Translations under genes and position numbers: made by a program
The notes under the pieces: model-generated
The model's database searches: none
What the model saw: the letters and a program-made list of their open reading frames with translations, nothing else
Told to the model about the DNA's origin: nothing
Shown here: positions 35,271 through 46,982 of the stretch, in pieces
Position numbering within the stretch: position 1 is the stretch's first letter
How the letters are laid out: every line of letters starts with the position of its first letter
Origin: Sindora glabra
Lineage: Eukaryota > Streptophyta > Magnoliopsida > Fabales > Fabaceae
Direction of reading: 5' to 3'
NCBI GenBank assembly: GCA_020226215.1
Contig: CM035233.1
Span: 69,926,831-69,990,830, forward strand
DNA length: 64,000 nucleotides

Positions 35271-36900
35271 TATTATTTAGATAGCAGTATGTCACACTCA
35301 ATCAATTGGCACAGTAATCTACTAGCTCCGATATGGATGTATGAAAGCATATTTTTCTTTAGAAGGCAACTATATTAAATTTGCACGAATCGAATTAAGA
35401 AAAATTAGAAAAATATAATTACAAATGTTATTTAATTTTTTTATAATTACTTGTTCCACGGAATCTAATTGAGAAATGTGGCCTGGCCCCTTGCTAGGAC
35501 ACAATTAAAGCGACACCAAAGCAATCTGTTTATGTCTGCCCTAAGGGTGTGAGCATGATTTGTTTTTAAGAAGGAAGAAATCTCTGGTGTGGCTTCCTTG
35601 CCACCTCATTTATAGGCAGCTCAAAAGCCGTATCGAACTGAATTCGTCAATCTCTCTGTTTCTTGCATTCGAAGGATCATATCTTAATTGTAAATTTAGG
35701 TCAGTTGCTGAGGACAACTGGCCCCCGTGCTGGTTGCCGTCAGACCAAGACTAAACGCACCATATCGTGCGTATGAAGTTAGAAAAATTTTCTAATTTCT
35801 ATTCCAACGTATGTTGGGATTTTGATTCAGATTTCATTTTTTTTATAAAATAGGATAATTATTTATTTATGATTTTATTTTATTAAAATTTGAATTTTGA
35901 TTTGATAAGAATTTTAATCCAATTAGATATATATTATTATTTGATGTTGAAATTAAATTAGACTTATTCTTTAATACATAGGGATTTTGATTTCTAAGCA
36001 CTTGTATTTTACAAGGATTTATTATGCAAAGAGGAAAGAAGTGTGCCAATTTGTATTTGTTATTTTTATAGGATGGTTTAAAATTTTACAACTTACTTTT
36101 ATTTTATTTTTTTGGTGATAATTGAAAGGAAAGAGTGTGTGTATATCATTTATAAAAAAAATGCACGGAAGATTATGAGATAATTTGAATATATTTGAGA
36201 TATAAGTTTAAGAATAATTAAATACTTTATTTCCTTTTTATAATTTCTTTAATAAATTTGATTTCTAAGCTCATGACGTAGGTCAGAAGATATGTGCCTC
36301 CCACGCTTATGCAATATCAGAAATTTTCCAACAATAAACTCATAAGATATATACTGGAATTCCATATTAGTGAAATCCATATTCTCTTGTGTGTCTCCCT
36401 CTCCTCTTAGAGTGAAAATAAAAATCTTGCGTTAAAATTAAGTTAGAATTTCTGGCAAAAGCCTGCTACTCAGCGCTATCTATTCTGAAAGTTGCCCCCA
36501 TTATTATGGACAAATCATCGCCAATTCAGCCATTGATAATTGTTACTTGTAGGCACTTGTAATTATAGTGAACCTCAGCCGTACTTTTTACATGCAAGAA
36601 TATTAATTAATAATCAAAATTTTGGATTTATCTCATTATGTGGCAGACAATTTGTTTGATCAAAATTCTCAGAAATTTCTCAGACGACTTTGTTAATTCT
36701 CCTGTTTGATTAATTAATTCTACAAAACCCGGGAATTTAAATGGGAAATTTTAAGTCATTCTTAGAGTTTTGAAACCTAGGGTGATCGGCTCCCATTTTG
36801 ATCATTCGATTGCCTTGCTTTAATTATTACCGTTTATTAAAAAATTTATTTTATAAAGTTACAAAAATTTATAAAAAAGGACATGAAGTAATATAAATTG
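35271..36900. other. Intergenic DNA with a GC-richer patch
   Basis: About 35460-35770 is of balanced composition and contains a 64-codon plus-strand frame (35560-35754) without a known domain. It might be promoter or exon debris of the lost YUCCA copy or of another gene. The rest is AT-rich without features. Confidence 0.35.
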
Positions 36901-37900
36901 CAGATAAAATTTAAGAATTTAAAATGATTGTGTTGTATGTCATTGCTAACCGAACAATCCATTTATATATCAATAGTCAATTTGTACCACCGTTCCACGC
37001 ATTTTTCTTTTTATTTACGCTTTCTTTTATTTTAATATTATTTATATTTATATTGTTTTTATTTTTTCTTTTCTCCAATTGCTTCAATATTATTTATGCC
37101 AGTTCCACGTATCATCCTATTTCCATCCTTTCTTTTATTTTAATTTTTAATATTATTTATATTTATATCATTATTTTTTCCTTCCTCCAACTTTTTCAAT
37201 ATTAATTTATATTTTTGCTTTCATCTGGGTTTATGGTCATCTATGAATTAATTTTTTTATTTCATGCACATTTTTATTATAAAATTTTAAATCCTCTTTT
37301 ATTTTTTATCTTATAATATAATTTCTTTTTTATTTTGAAAACATTTAAAAAATGTCAAGGATTTGAATTAATAAAGTTTGCTAACTTATGTTTTATTTTT
37401 TACCATTATCATTTTATAATTCACATATTGTATCTCTTTTATTTTATTTATTCTATAACTTTTTTCATTTTTTCCTCATACCCACATATGTTATTTGCTA
37501 CTTATGCTAATATCATTAAAAAATATAAATATAATATAATATAATTTATTATTATAAAAATATTTTAAAATTTTAATTTAATAAAATTACTTAATTACAT
37601 ATATTATTTTTAACAATTATTACTTTGTAACTTACAAATTATCATCCTTTTTTTATTTGCAATGACGTGTATTCTTTTTCATGTTCATTCTTTCTATTTA
37701 TAGTTCAAGTACTAATATTATTAGATAACATGAATATAATATAATATATTTTTATTGTATTACAAAAATATTTCAAATGAGTTAAAATTTTAATTTGATT
37801 AAATTACTTAATTACATATTCAATTTTATTTTCTTACAACTTAAGTATTGTATCACTTTTTTTATCTCTCAAATACATGTTTTTCATTTTTCCCCCTTAT
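36901..37900. repeat. AT-rich tract with diverged tandem duplications
   Basis: About 37020-37095 and 37129-37203 are near-repeats (TTTCTTTTATTTTAATATT... then TTCAATATT). A second pair is about 37530-37640 and 37735-37850 (AATATAATATAAT... TTACTTAATTACATAT). The T-rich open frames at 36924-37205 and 37335-37544 are composition artefacts. Confidence 0.5.
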
Positions 37901-38883
37901 GTCTATTTGTATAATTGTTTATAGTTCAAATGCAACTTCTTTTTTAATTTTTTTTACAAAATTATTTTTAAAATTTTTATTACATAACATATTGTACTTC
38001 TAATAGTTTTATATTCAAATATAAATATAAATTACATTTGATTATATTATATAGTTACAGAAGAAGTTTATGAGTAAGTATTGTACTTAAAATTTTTAAT
38101 TAATCAATTTTTTAATATAAAAAATAATTAAAATTTTTAATGAGTTTGAATTTAATTTTTCAAATTTAACAAAAGTCTATTTGTCTAAATAAGCTTTCAA
38201 AATTACTAATAAACTAGAGTCATTTCAAGGCTTGAAGTTATCTAATAATTTAATTAAGCCTGTATATATAAATATATATGTTGAAGTATTTATATTATAT
38301 ATATAATATATCTATATATATTATTTATAATTTATAACTTGTTCAAATAATTTTAGGAAATTATACAAATTAAGTTAAAAATTATGGATAAGATAAAAAA
38401 ATATTTACAAAATTAGTAGCCAATAATTATTATGAGTGAAATTTGAATACTCTTGCTTCATATGATTTAGAATATATAAATAAGATATTTTATATGATTA
38501 GGGGAAAAATTGAATAAAAATATTTAATATCATTGAAAAGAAAAATATTTATAAAAAAGGAATAAAATATAATAGAAGTTACATAAAATGATATTTAATT
38601 AACTCTTTAAAACATAAAGGCACTATTTTTTTAAAAAAAATTGATGTGATAATTTTTTTATGTTAGTTTATGTAATCAATGTGGAATGACAAAACTTACT
38701 ACGTTATTCATATATATATGTTGAATTATAACCAATGTTAAAATTCTTAAATAATATTTTCTAATTTTCTAGTGTAAATATAGATATTTTCCTTATATTA
38801 TACCTTAAAAATATTTGATAAAAGTATATATTCAGTTGAAAAGAAAAACTTACGTGACTTACAAACAATTCTTCCCAAATTTA

Positions 38884-38927
<44 letters not shown>

Positions 38928-39060
38928 CATTATTTCTAACAATTCTTTCAAAATTTTAAAATAAATAATTAAAAATTTACAGCTCATACAATGCAATTTT
39001 AATTTACATATTTGTATTTTTATGATTAAAAATTATTTAAAAATAATTACTTGAGTTTGA
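37901..39060. repeat. AT-rich spacer with a (TA)n microsatellite
   Basis: A pure TA run lies at about 38885-38926. Otherwise this is AT-rich DNA with no feature. Confidence 0.7.
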
Positions 39061-40003
39061 CAAAATTGATTAAACTAGCTAAATATTTTGTCCACGTAAT
39101 TGACTACGGGAATGGTAAAGAACTGACATGAAAAACAATTGGTTTTGCAATCCTTATCATCACATGCATTAGAGTCATTCTGCAATTTTCCCCGCAAGAT
39201 TGTATCTATAAAATATGAATTGTTACTCTGTGACATAAGCGCATGGCAGTACCAGAAGCTGCCATATGCCCCAGGTTGCGGGACCCACACTGGGCAAAGA
39301 CACCGTGGTCTGCGCCTCAACAAGTTTGTGGTCCTCTACTTCAGAAATTTTATAACGTGAGCTGTCCGGCAACTCGAAAGTCAAGTGATGTGAGCTGCCA
39401 GCAACTCGAAAGTGATGTTGAGCTACAATGCACGTATTCCCACAACACGATGCTCTCTATTTCTTTTTATTAATTTAAAAAAAATAGAGATATAATTTTT
39501 ATTTTAAAATTTATTATTTTTATTGAAATTCATCATTTTATATTAAAAAAAATTATATCTATATCTGGAATTCACTTCAACCATTTTTTTTGGGAAAGGG
39601 AGAAAATTCAAATTCTATTTCTTGCACACAAGGCCGCAACTACGTACATATTTTCTATGCCTCAAAACCTAATTGTTTGTTTAATAATCATATTCGCACA
39701 AAACCAACTTGAAATTTTAACTGAAGAAATAAAACTGCCTCATACACTAACATGAGATTGTGAGTTCAAACAATTTTTTAGATCAGTTCATGCATATTGA
39801 AATAGTCGAAAGCTTCAAAGATTGGTCGATCCTTAATTTTGTTTAGCGTAGAAAAATGTAGAGCATAATGGACCGCATTCAATGTTGGATGACGTCGAAA
39901 GTTTGGGTTCGTCTACTAAACACACAGTGCCTAAGAAAGCCAAATTCTACTTGAGCTCTTGAGGACAAGAAGAGAAAAGCATGGTTTCGTCTCCATACCA
40001 CCC
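39061..40003. other. Unassigned GC-richer island at 39075-39440
   Basis: Overlapping frames on both strands (39075-39323 minus; 39139-39360 and 39243-39473 plus) cover an island of balanced composition. None contains a domain I recognise. A short tandem duplication with the core GCAACTCGAAAGT occurs at about 39360-39415. It may be a fragment of a gene or transposon. The rest to 40003 shows no feature. Confidence 0.35.
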
Positions 40004-40270
40004 TGTTGGATCATGGTTTCGGGTCGTCCAAAATGGGTCTATACCCCAATCCATACCCCGACCCAATAAACGCCTATAAATAGGCAGATGAAGGAAGTAA
40101 ATGAGTTAGTCAAAAATCATTTTCTCATAATTTCTTACAAATTCTCTCTCTTTTCTCTCTGCATACAAAAGGAAGATTTAGTTCGTGAACAAATTATTTT
40201 TCCGAAGTGATTAACAATTCGACCAGTAAAAACAAATACAAGATCCTGAATATTTCCGCTGCGTAGTTTC
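40004..40270 (+). mobile_element. Solo or truncated LTR-like sequence
   Basis: Starts TGTTGGATCATGG, contains a TATA box in CCTATAAATAGGC (about 40074), then a C/T-rich stretch (TCTCTCTTTTCTCTCTGC) and ends near TTTCCGCTGCGTAGTTTCA. It is followed by TTTTGGTATG, resembling the start of a copia primer-binding site (TGGTATCAGAGC). This is the order U3-R-U5-PBS of plant copia LTRs. No partner LTR or internal region was found, and the right boundary is uncertain. It lies about 450 bases beyond the 3' end of YUCCA copy B. Confidence 0.5.
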
Positions 40271-40716
40271 AGAATTTTGGTATGTATGAATCCAAATTTC
40301 ATATTTTATATTTTTCCTACACACCCTCTTCTATTCTCTTCAAACCAAAGTAATGAACAGGTCTCAAATAATAGCAGCCCCAATAAAATTTTGGAAATGT
40401 ATCTGTATCAATGAATTTCGAAGAAAAATAAATATAAAAATTATTTTATTTGAAATTGTATATTTCAATAAAAAAAGATAGCGGAAAGGGAATAAAAATT
40501 ATTTTTTATATTTTAAAATATAATAGAAAATTAATAATAGAAAAAGGTGAAGATAAGAATATCAAATATTCATGTGTTAAAAGTACATACACCCTTGCAC
40601 ACAAATTTAGTGGCTATATTCAGAAGTGGCCCCAAATCCTGGGTCAATGGCAGTTGAACCACTATTTCAAGTTCTTGACTTGCAGGCTGGACTCATTTTC
40701 CAGTTATACATACCAA

Positions 40717-41845
40717 TCAATTACTTATGGTGGAGATTTGCAGAACGGAGGCGATGTCATCTGCAACTTGTTGGGCCTCCAAGTTAGCTCCAAAAAAACC
40801 TCTCTGTGCCAATCCCACACCATACAAACCGTTCTTTCCCTTCCAATGGTTTGGAGAACTCTCCTTAGCAAATCCATCCTCGTTTAGAAGTGAATCATCC
40901 TGCATGAAACCAAACGACAACACCGTTTTAAATTCACGTTTTTATGTTGGATGGCAAGCCACTTAACACACAGCCACCCAAGGTCCGATGTTTGAAACCA
41001 AAACATAAAAAGAGAAAAGTCCCATAGTCAACATCACGTGTTAACCTACTGGAAACCTTCTTAAATTCATGTTAATCCTTCTCCGCTAAATCAGTTTTGC
41101 AAAAATTACATACCCTGAGCCAGTTTTGGGTTGATCGCTTGAAGCCAGTGCAGAAAACAATGGAGTCAAATGGATAAGACCTGCCATCCTTCAACAGTAC
41201 ATCGTTACCTCTTATGCTTTCTATTTCCGCTGACAACACCTATTTACATTTTAAAAGCATATTATACCGCTTGCAGACAAACATAAACAGGCAAAATGAA
41301 ATATCTTTATCGGTTGATTATTTTTGTAAAAAAAAAAAAAATTATTTTTTCATAGAAACGAAGAGTGTAATTCTATATTTGTGTTTAAAAAAATGATTCT
41401 TAACAATATTTTATATAACTTTCTCTAAATTTATTGTATTTAATATTAAATATATTAACTATATTTCATCATATTTATCATTTATAACAATATTTTAACA
41501 AAAAATAATTTCCGCCTATACAAACATAGGCTATATTATCATGTCCTACCTTGATTTCTCCTGACTTAATTTTGTTTACCGTTCCTAAGTCAATAATTGG
41601 GAACTTGCGATACTTCTTTTTCATAGTGAAGGGACCCTCACTAGGCCAAGGTATCCCATACTTTGTCAGATCCCCGTAATAAATCATGCTTCCTATCACC
41701 ACCAGCTTCTCCACCGTGCTCGGCGATAAGTACTTCATCAAAACCGTTGCGTAATATATCATGTCCCTCGTAAGAATATGAACCTACATGCATAACGTCC
41801 TTTATATATATATATATATATAAATAAAATATCATCTCCCTTGCG

Positions 41846-41903
<58 letters not shown>

Positions 41904-42557
41904 TCCTTATTATAGGGTAAGAGCTATAGGTAATAATTTAATTACCGGGCTTCGGATAATCATGGAAGGTTTGGCACCATAATTGGCTAAGTCAAGTGCG
42001 ATTTCCATACCAGAATTTCCAGACCCAACAACCAGAACATGCTGCCCTTTGAACTCCATTCCATTCTTATACCCCGTTGAGTGAATCACTTTCCCTCCGA
42101 AACTCTCCAACCCTTCAACCTCAGGCACGCGCGGCTCTGCCGTTTCTCCCGATGCCACCACCAAAAACTTGCCGCCATAATTCTCAATCTCGCCGGAGCT
42201 CCTGTTTCTTGCCTTCGCAACCCATCTCTGGTTCTTGTCATCATATTCTGCTAATTCCACGGCTCTCTGGTACAAAGGCCGGATGTTGAAGTGCGAAATA
42301 TAGTCATCCAAGTACTGCACGAACTGCTCTCGGGGCACATAATGAGGGTAGGATGCAGGAAATGGCAAGAAGGGTAACTGACAGACTTGCTTCCTTAAGT
42401 GCAGGTGACAACGATCGTAGGTATATTTTTGCCATAGAGAAGCAATGCAATCTTCTCTTTCAAGGAGTATGAAAGGTATTGATTTATTGGTTAAGCAGGC
42501 GGCGGCGGCTAGGCCGGAGGTGCCTGCTCCGACAATTATCACGGCCGATTCTTGCAT
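40717..42557 (-). CDS. YUC10-like: YUCCA10/11-like flavin monooxygenase, copy B
   Basis: Paralogue of the gene at 17653-20849, with the same predicted reaction (indole-3-pyruvate to indole-3-acetic acid). Exons in transcript order: 41946-42557, 41550-41783, 41114-41239, 40717-40899 (1155 nt, 384 aa). The lengths 612/234/126/183 compare with 609/234/126/165 in copy A; all introns are GT-AG, phase 0. Motifs: FAD site GAGTSG (residues 10-15, Thr replacing the usual Pro), FMO signature FGGKVIHSTGY (153-163), NADPH site GSGNSG (178-183), and FCTGF in exon 3 as in copy A. Its C-terminus is a few residues longer (VLQISTISN). Intron 1 holds a long TA microsatellite (about 41804-41900). No stop or frameshift is seen, so it appears intact. 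Open frames antisense to its exons are shadows. Confidence 0.95.
41804..41900. repeat. (TA)n microsatellite in intron 1 of YUCCA copy B
   Basis: Two TA runs, a short one at about 41804-41821 and a long one at about 41849-41900. It lies in the 162-base intron 1, so length changes here would alter the intron size strongly. Confidence 0.85.
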
Positions 42558-44648
42558 GGTTTTGGTTTTGTTCGCCGTCTCCCACGGTAACCAAGGTACG
42601 ACTGACTGGAACTATCCGGATGGTGCCGTTATAACTCGGCGAAATTCCAGTATACTCCTTTCATAACAAACCTATTTACTCTGTTTTAATAAAAAAAATG
42701 TTACTTATGATTTTATTATTCATATGCTAATTTTTCAAGCCCATAGTATTTATCATTTTATTTTTATTAAGAAAAATTTTACCAGACTTTTTAATCTGGG
42801 TATTCATACCTTGATTTTATAATAAAATAAGAATTATTAAATTTTAATGATATAAAAATAGATATTTAATATTCATGATTAGGAAATTTTGTTTAACAAG
42901 TAAAAAATTGATAACATGATATTTTTATTTTGAATCATAAATTTTCTTTTTATTTTATATCCACTAATAACTTAATATAAATGATTTTAATAAATTGTCT
43001 ATATTATTAATTTATATATATTTACACTTTTTCACTATATAATAAATCTAACTTAATAATTATTAATTTAAGTTTATTTATAATATATTGTAATTTAAAA
43101 TTTTTAAAATTAAAATACTTTCAAAAAATTATTATATAATCATTTTAAAATATAAATTTAGTTGATAGTTAATAAATCAAAAACCTAAACTTTTACTTTA
43201 TGAAACTATTTTTTATTTTTTTTATTTTTTTAATAATCCCCTTCATTTATTTTTTACACATTAATACACAATGAAAAATTTTAAAATACTCAATTTAGTA
43301 AAAAAAATTAGTATTATTTTGAATAAAAAGTTTAATATCCATTGATACTTTTGAAAGAAATGATATTTATATATATATATATTTATATATATATATATAT
43401 ATATTATTTTTTACATATATCCAAAATTAAATTTTCTAAATTTGTTTAAAATATGTTAAGTAAGTTTTGTTTAAAAATTAAAGTATTATGCATATACTTA
43501 TAAAAATGTAATATGTATATTTTTTTCTCATCTTATAAATTATATTAAACATAAAATTTTACAATGTATGTACTATAATTTTCAAATAAAATATTTATTT
43601 TATTAATTTAATTTATTTTTATAATAATTTTTATGTAAGATAAAATAAGAAATAAAAAATAAATGAGAAAATTTATTTTTCACTTTATAATGTGTGAAAT
43701 TATAAAAAATAGAGATTAAAATCAAGAAAGAAAAATTATTTTTCTCTTTATAATGTGTGAAATTATAAAAAAAAATAGAGATTATTTTTCTCTTTATAGT
43801 AGTGAAAAGTAATTTTCTATTTCATGCAATGTTTAAATAATGAACAATAAATTTTGATAAATTTTTTGTAATAATTTATATGATAATAATTTTATTTTGA
43901 TAAATAAAATAATAATTTTATTATGTACTTTTAAGGTTAAGTACAAATATAAATTTTAGAAATATGTATATATGAAACAACAAGAGAGAGAGAGAGAAAA
44001 AAAGAAATATTTAAAGTAAGAAAAATCTAAATTTGTGTAAAGAAAAAAATATTTGGCCTTACTTTTTATTTAACTATTAATTTCTTAAAAATTTGAGATT
44101 AAAATAAATTTAAAATTTGACTTAAAAATTTTATAAAAAAATAATTAATTTAAAAAATTCTTTCACAAGTAATATGTAATCATTTTATTAACTTGTTAAT
44201 TAGAGTATCATATTTATAATTATAGTTTATCCTTTTATTAACCTGTGTGCCACTAGCTATTAATTTTTTGATACATTAAAGGTGAGAAAATTTAACTTAT
44301 GGCATTTAGCATATCATTTAAATCTGTTGTTGTTAGCCATCAGTAGCCTAATAGCTATTAATTTTCACAGTTATAAAAACACAGCTTTAATTTAATAGTG
44401 TGTACATAATTTGAGCTACTACCCTTAACATTATCTTTTCAACATTTCTCGTTTTTGGCAATGAAAATACCAATGATGAAATTATAGAGACTTTCTAGTC
44501 TAATTGTCATATTGTCGCTGATCATGTGGGGACCATTGTGATTTGAATTTCTTCGATTCAAATTACTTGAAGGATAATCCGCGGATAAGAATCCTCGGAG
44601 CATGTGGTTGAAATTTATCAGATGGTATGAACACGTCAATCATTATAT
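42558..44648. other. Upstream of YUCCA copy B, then AT-rich spacer
   Basis: About 110 bases next to the ATG are GC-richer and probably include the 5' UTR. After 42670 the DNA is AT-rich: a TA run at about 43366-43402, a local duplication of about 65 bases at 43680-43800 (CTTTATAATGTGTGAAATTATAAAAA twice, in part), and a GA run at 43983-44000. No gene is seen. Confidence 0.55.
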
Positions 44649-44804
44649 ATGCCTCTCACACTCCGTCTATTCACGTACCCTTTACACTGTGCTGTCTTCG
44701 GTCTGAAGGACACCTGGGACGCCGAATTGGGACAGCAATGCTTACGGCAGTTCAAGGAAAATTTTAAAATTGAGTATCGTTTTCATGATATGTTCATCTT
44801 TTTA

Positions 44805-44975
44805 TGGTTTCCAACAATTAACCTGGATTCCATAGTGGGCTGGCCCATTCTAATTTTGTGCCATGCGCGTTTGTGGTCCAGAGAAAATGGGGAAATGTTT
44901 CCAACAAATAACATGGATTCCATAGGGGCTGGCCCATTCTATTTTGTGCCATGCATATTTGTGATTCAGAGAAAA
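44805..44975. repeat. Two-copy tandem repeat beside the tRNA gene
   Basis: Two copies of about 85-90 bases: the first from about 44808 (TTTCCAACAATTAACCTGGA, GGCTGGCCCATTCTAATTTT) and the second from about 44897 (TTTCCAACAAATAACATGGA, GGCTGGCCCATTCTATTTTG), each ending TTGTG...CAGAGAAAA. It lies on the 3' side of the tRNA. The open frame at 44649-44981 runs through it and is not a recognised protein. Confidence 0.8.
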
Positions 44976-44994
44976 AAATGAGAAAAACAACAAT

Positions 44995-45001
44995 GTTGAG
45001 A

Positions 45002-45034
<33 letters not shown>

Positions 45035-45074
45035 ACCTTAATCTGGCGCCTTAGACCAACTCGGCCATCTCAAC
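44995..45074 (-). tRNA. tRNA-Leu (anticodon AAG)
   Basis: On the minus strand the sequence starts GTTGAGATGGCCGAGTTGGT and ends GGTTCAAATCCCACTCTCAAC. The 7-base acceptor stem GTTGAGA/TCTCAAC pairs perfectly. The anticodon arm is CCAGA-TTAAGGT-TCTGG, giving anticodon AAG, which reads CTT (and CTC through inosine) leucine codons. A long variable arm (CCGAAAGGG) is present, as in leucine tRNAs. The A box (TGGCCGAGTTGG) and B box (GGTTCAAATCC) are intact, and no intron is present. It looks functional. Confidence 0.95.
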
Positions 45075-45160
45075 TTAATAATATAAAGGTTTTAGAAACA
45101 AAATTAAATATTACTTACTATGATCCTATTTATACCTATGAATGAAATATTATTCATTAT

Positions 45161-45361
45161 AATAATGTCTAAAATGTTCAATTGACCTAGAAACAATATG
45201 CTCAATGTGACTCATATATCTTACTAGCCCTTAGTTAACTAACTTGGCCTATGATCAACCTATCTTGTCTCAATAATAATAACTTTTAAGCTTAGTTACA
45301 TAATCAATTAATTTATACAAATTTAAACAACTATTACAATAGGTAAATACTTATTTACTCA
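45161..45361. repeat. LTR-like direct repeat, left copy
   Basis: Matches 46799-46982: ATAATG(T/C)CTAAAAT at the start, then CATATATCT, CCTATGATCAACCTATCTT, and AATAGGTAAATACTTATTTA at the end. It flanks the minisatellite block. There is no clear TG...CA boundary. Confidence 0.6.
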
Positions 45362-46798
45362 TACATCAACTCAAATCATAAATGGTTCTAAAAAACTAAC
45401 ATTGCAAATAATATCATTTATTAAGACACACTTTAATTCATATTTCTCTAGAATAATTATTAACTTAAGCTTCAAAGGTGTGTAGTTTCCTCATCATATC
45501 TAGAAGGTCAACAACCTTCAATATTATCCACAAAGTTTGAGTAGTTCCTCAACACTAAAAACCCAAGACTCAATCTTTTAATACTAAAGTTCAAGTAGTT
45601 TCTTTGGCAATAATAACTCAAGATTTGATCCTTTGGCACCAAAGCTAGAATGATTCCTTCAACATTAAAAATTTAAAATTCAATCTCTTAGTACTAAAGC
45701 TTAAGAAACTCTTTTAACACTATAAAAGCTAAATGACCTTGTCTTTAGCACTCTAAAAGCAAAGCAACCCTACTTATTATTTATAAAGCTCAAGCAACCT
45801 TCAATAATATCTAAAGCTATAATAGCCCTCTCAATATGGTATTAAGATAATGAATTGCAAAGCCTTCAATAAGTAGAGAGAGAAATAGAGTAGCAAAAAT
45901 AAATACAAAACTTAGAAAAATAAACCAAAAACTCAAAATTAAGCCTAAGTGACATCTTTTTCATTAGTAAGCCAAGAGCTCAAGATTTTTCTCAAATGGC
46001 ACCTTTATCATCAGAGAGCCAAAAAGCTCAAGATATAATCCAAATGGTATCTTTATCATTAATGAATTAAAAGCTCATGATTTGGCCTAAGTTAATAGCA
46101 CCTTTATTATTTAGTCTGAATGACATATTTCTCATTTTGCTTGAGTAAGTGACATCTTTATCATTTAGCAACATTTTTATCATTTAGCCCTAAGTGACTT
46201 CTTTATTATTAGTGAGCTAAAAGCTTATGTTTTAGCCCTAAACAGCACCTTTATTATCAAGGAGCAAGAGAACTTAAGATTTAGCTCAAGTGGCACTTTT
46301 ATGATTAGAGAGCAGAAAAGTTTAGGATTTAACCCAAGTAGTACTTTTATCATTAAAAGCGAAAAAGTTCAAAATTTAGCCTAAGTGACATGTATATTGT
46401 TAATGAACTAGGAGCTCAAGATTTACCCCAAATAAGCAATATCTTTTATAAGCGGCTTCTTTATTATCAATGAATTAAAGCCTTAAGTTTTAACCTTGAA
46501 TGGTTTCTTTATCATCAATAAGTTAGAGCTCAAGTTTTAGCTTGAACGACATGTTTATTATTAACAAGCTATAAGTTCAAATTTTAGCCTAAATAACCTT
46601 CTCAATATTAAGTTAATTGCCATAAATCTTAAACTTGAGGCACTTAAGCTTGAACCATCAAAATTTCTACGAGTTATTCAATTCAAAAATTTGTTAACTT
46701 ATAATTTTATTTGACATTCTCTTGACATATAAGTATCTTATCTTAAACGACACCACTTACTCTTGTCATAACCTTTCCAAAGTAAAAGAAAGCAAGTG
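45362..46798. repeat. Degenerate minisatellite, about 50-60-base unit
   Basis: From about 45925 to 46610 a unit built from words like GACATCTTTATCATTAGTGAG, AGCTCAAGATTTAGCC and CTAAGTG repeats about a dozen times with much divergence. The preceding part (45480-45800) uses a related pattern (AAGCTCAAGTAGTTCCT, CTTTAGTACTAAAG). No open frame spans it. With the flanking direct repeats it may be a non-autonomous LTR-type element with a repeated interior. Confidence 0.6.
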
Positions 46799-46982
46799 AT
46801 AATGCCTAAAATATCCAATCGACCCAAAATCAATTTGATTGATATAAATCATATATCTAATTGAACCTTGAATGACTAATCCAACCTATGATTAACCTAT
46901 CTTAACTTTCAAGCTCAATTATATAACTGATCGACTTATATAGGTTTGAATGATTGTAATAGTAGGTAATTATTTATTTGCC
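46799..46982. repeat. LTR-like direct repeat, right copy
   Basis: Partner of 45161-45361; similarity by eye is moderate, with several short indels. Confidence 0.6.

Noticed and set aside
36924..37205. Plus-strand hydrophobic open frame as a membrane protein
   Set aside because: The Phe/Ile/Leu content comes from T-rich tandemly repeated DNA.
40450..40887. Plus-strand open frame of 145 codons
   Set aside because: It is antisense to exon 4 and the downstream region of YUCCA copy B; no known domain.
44649..45145. Open frames on both strands around the tRNA
   Set aside because: They cover a tandem DNA repeat and the tRNA gene itself; no protein family is recognised.
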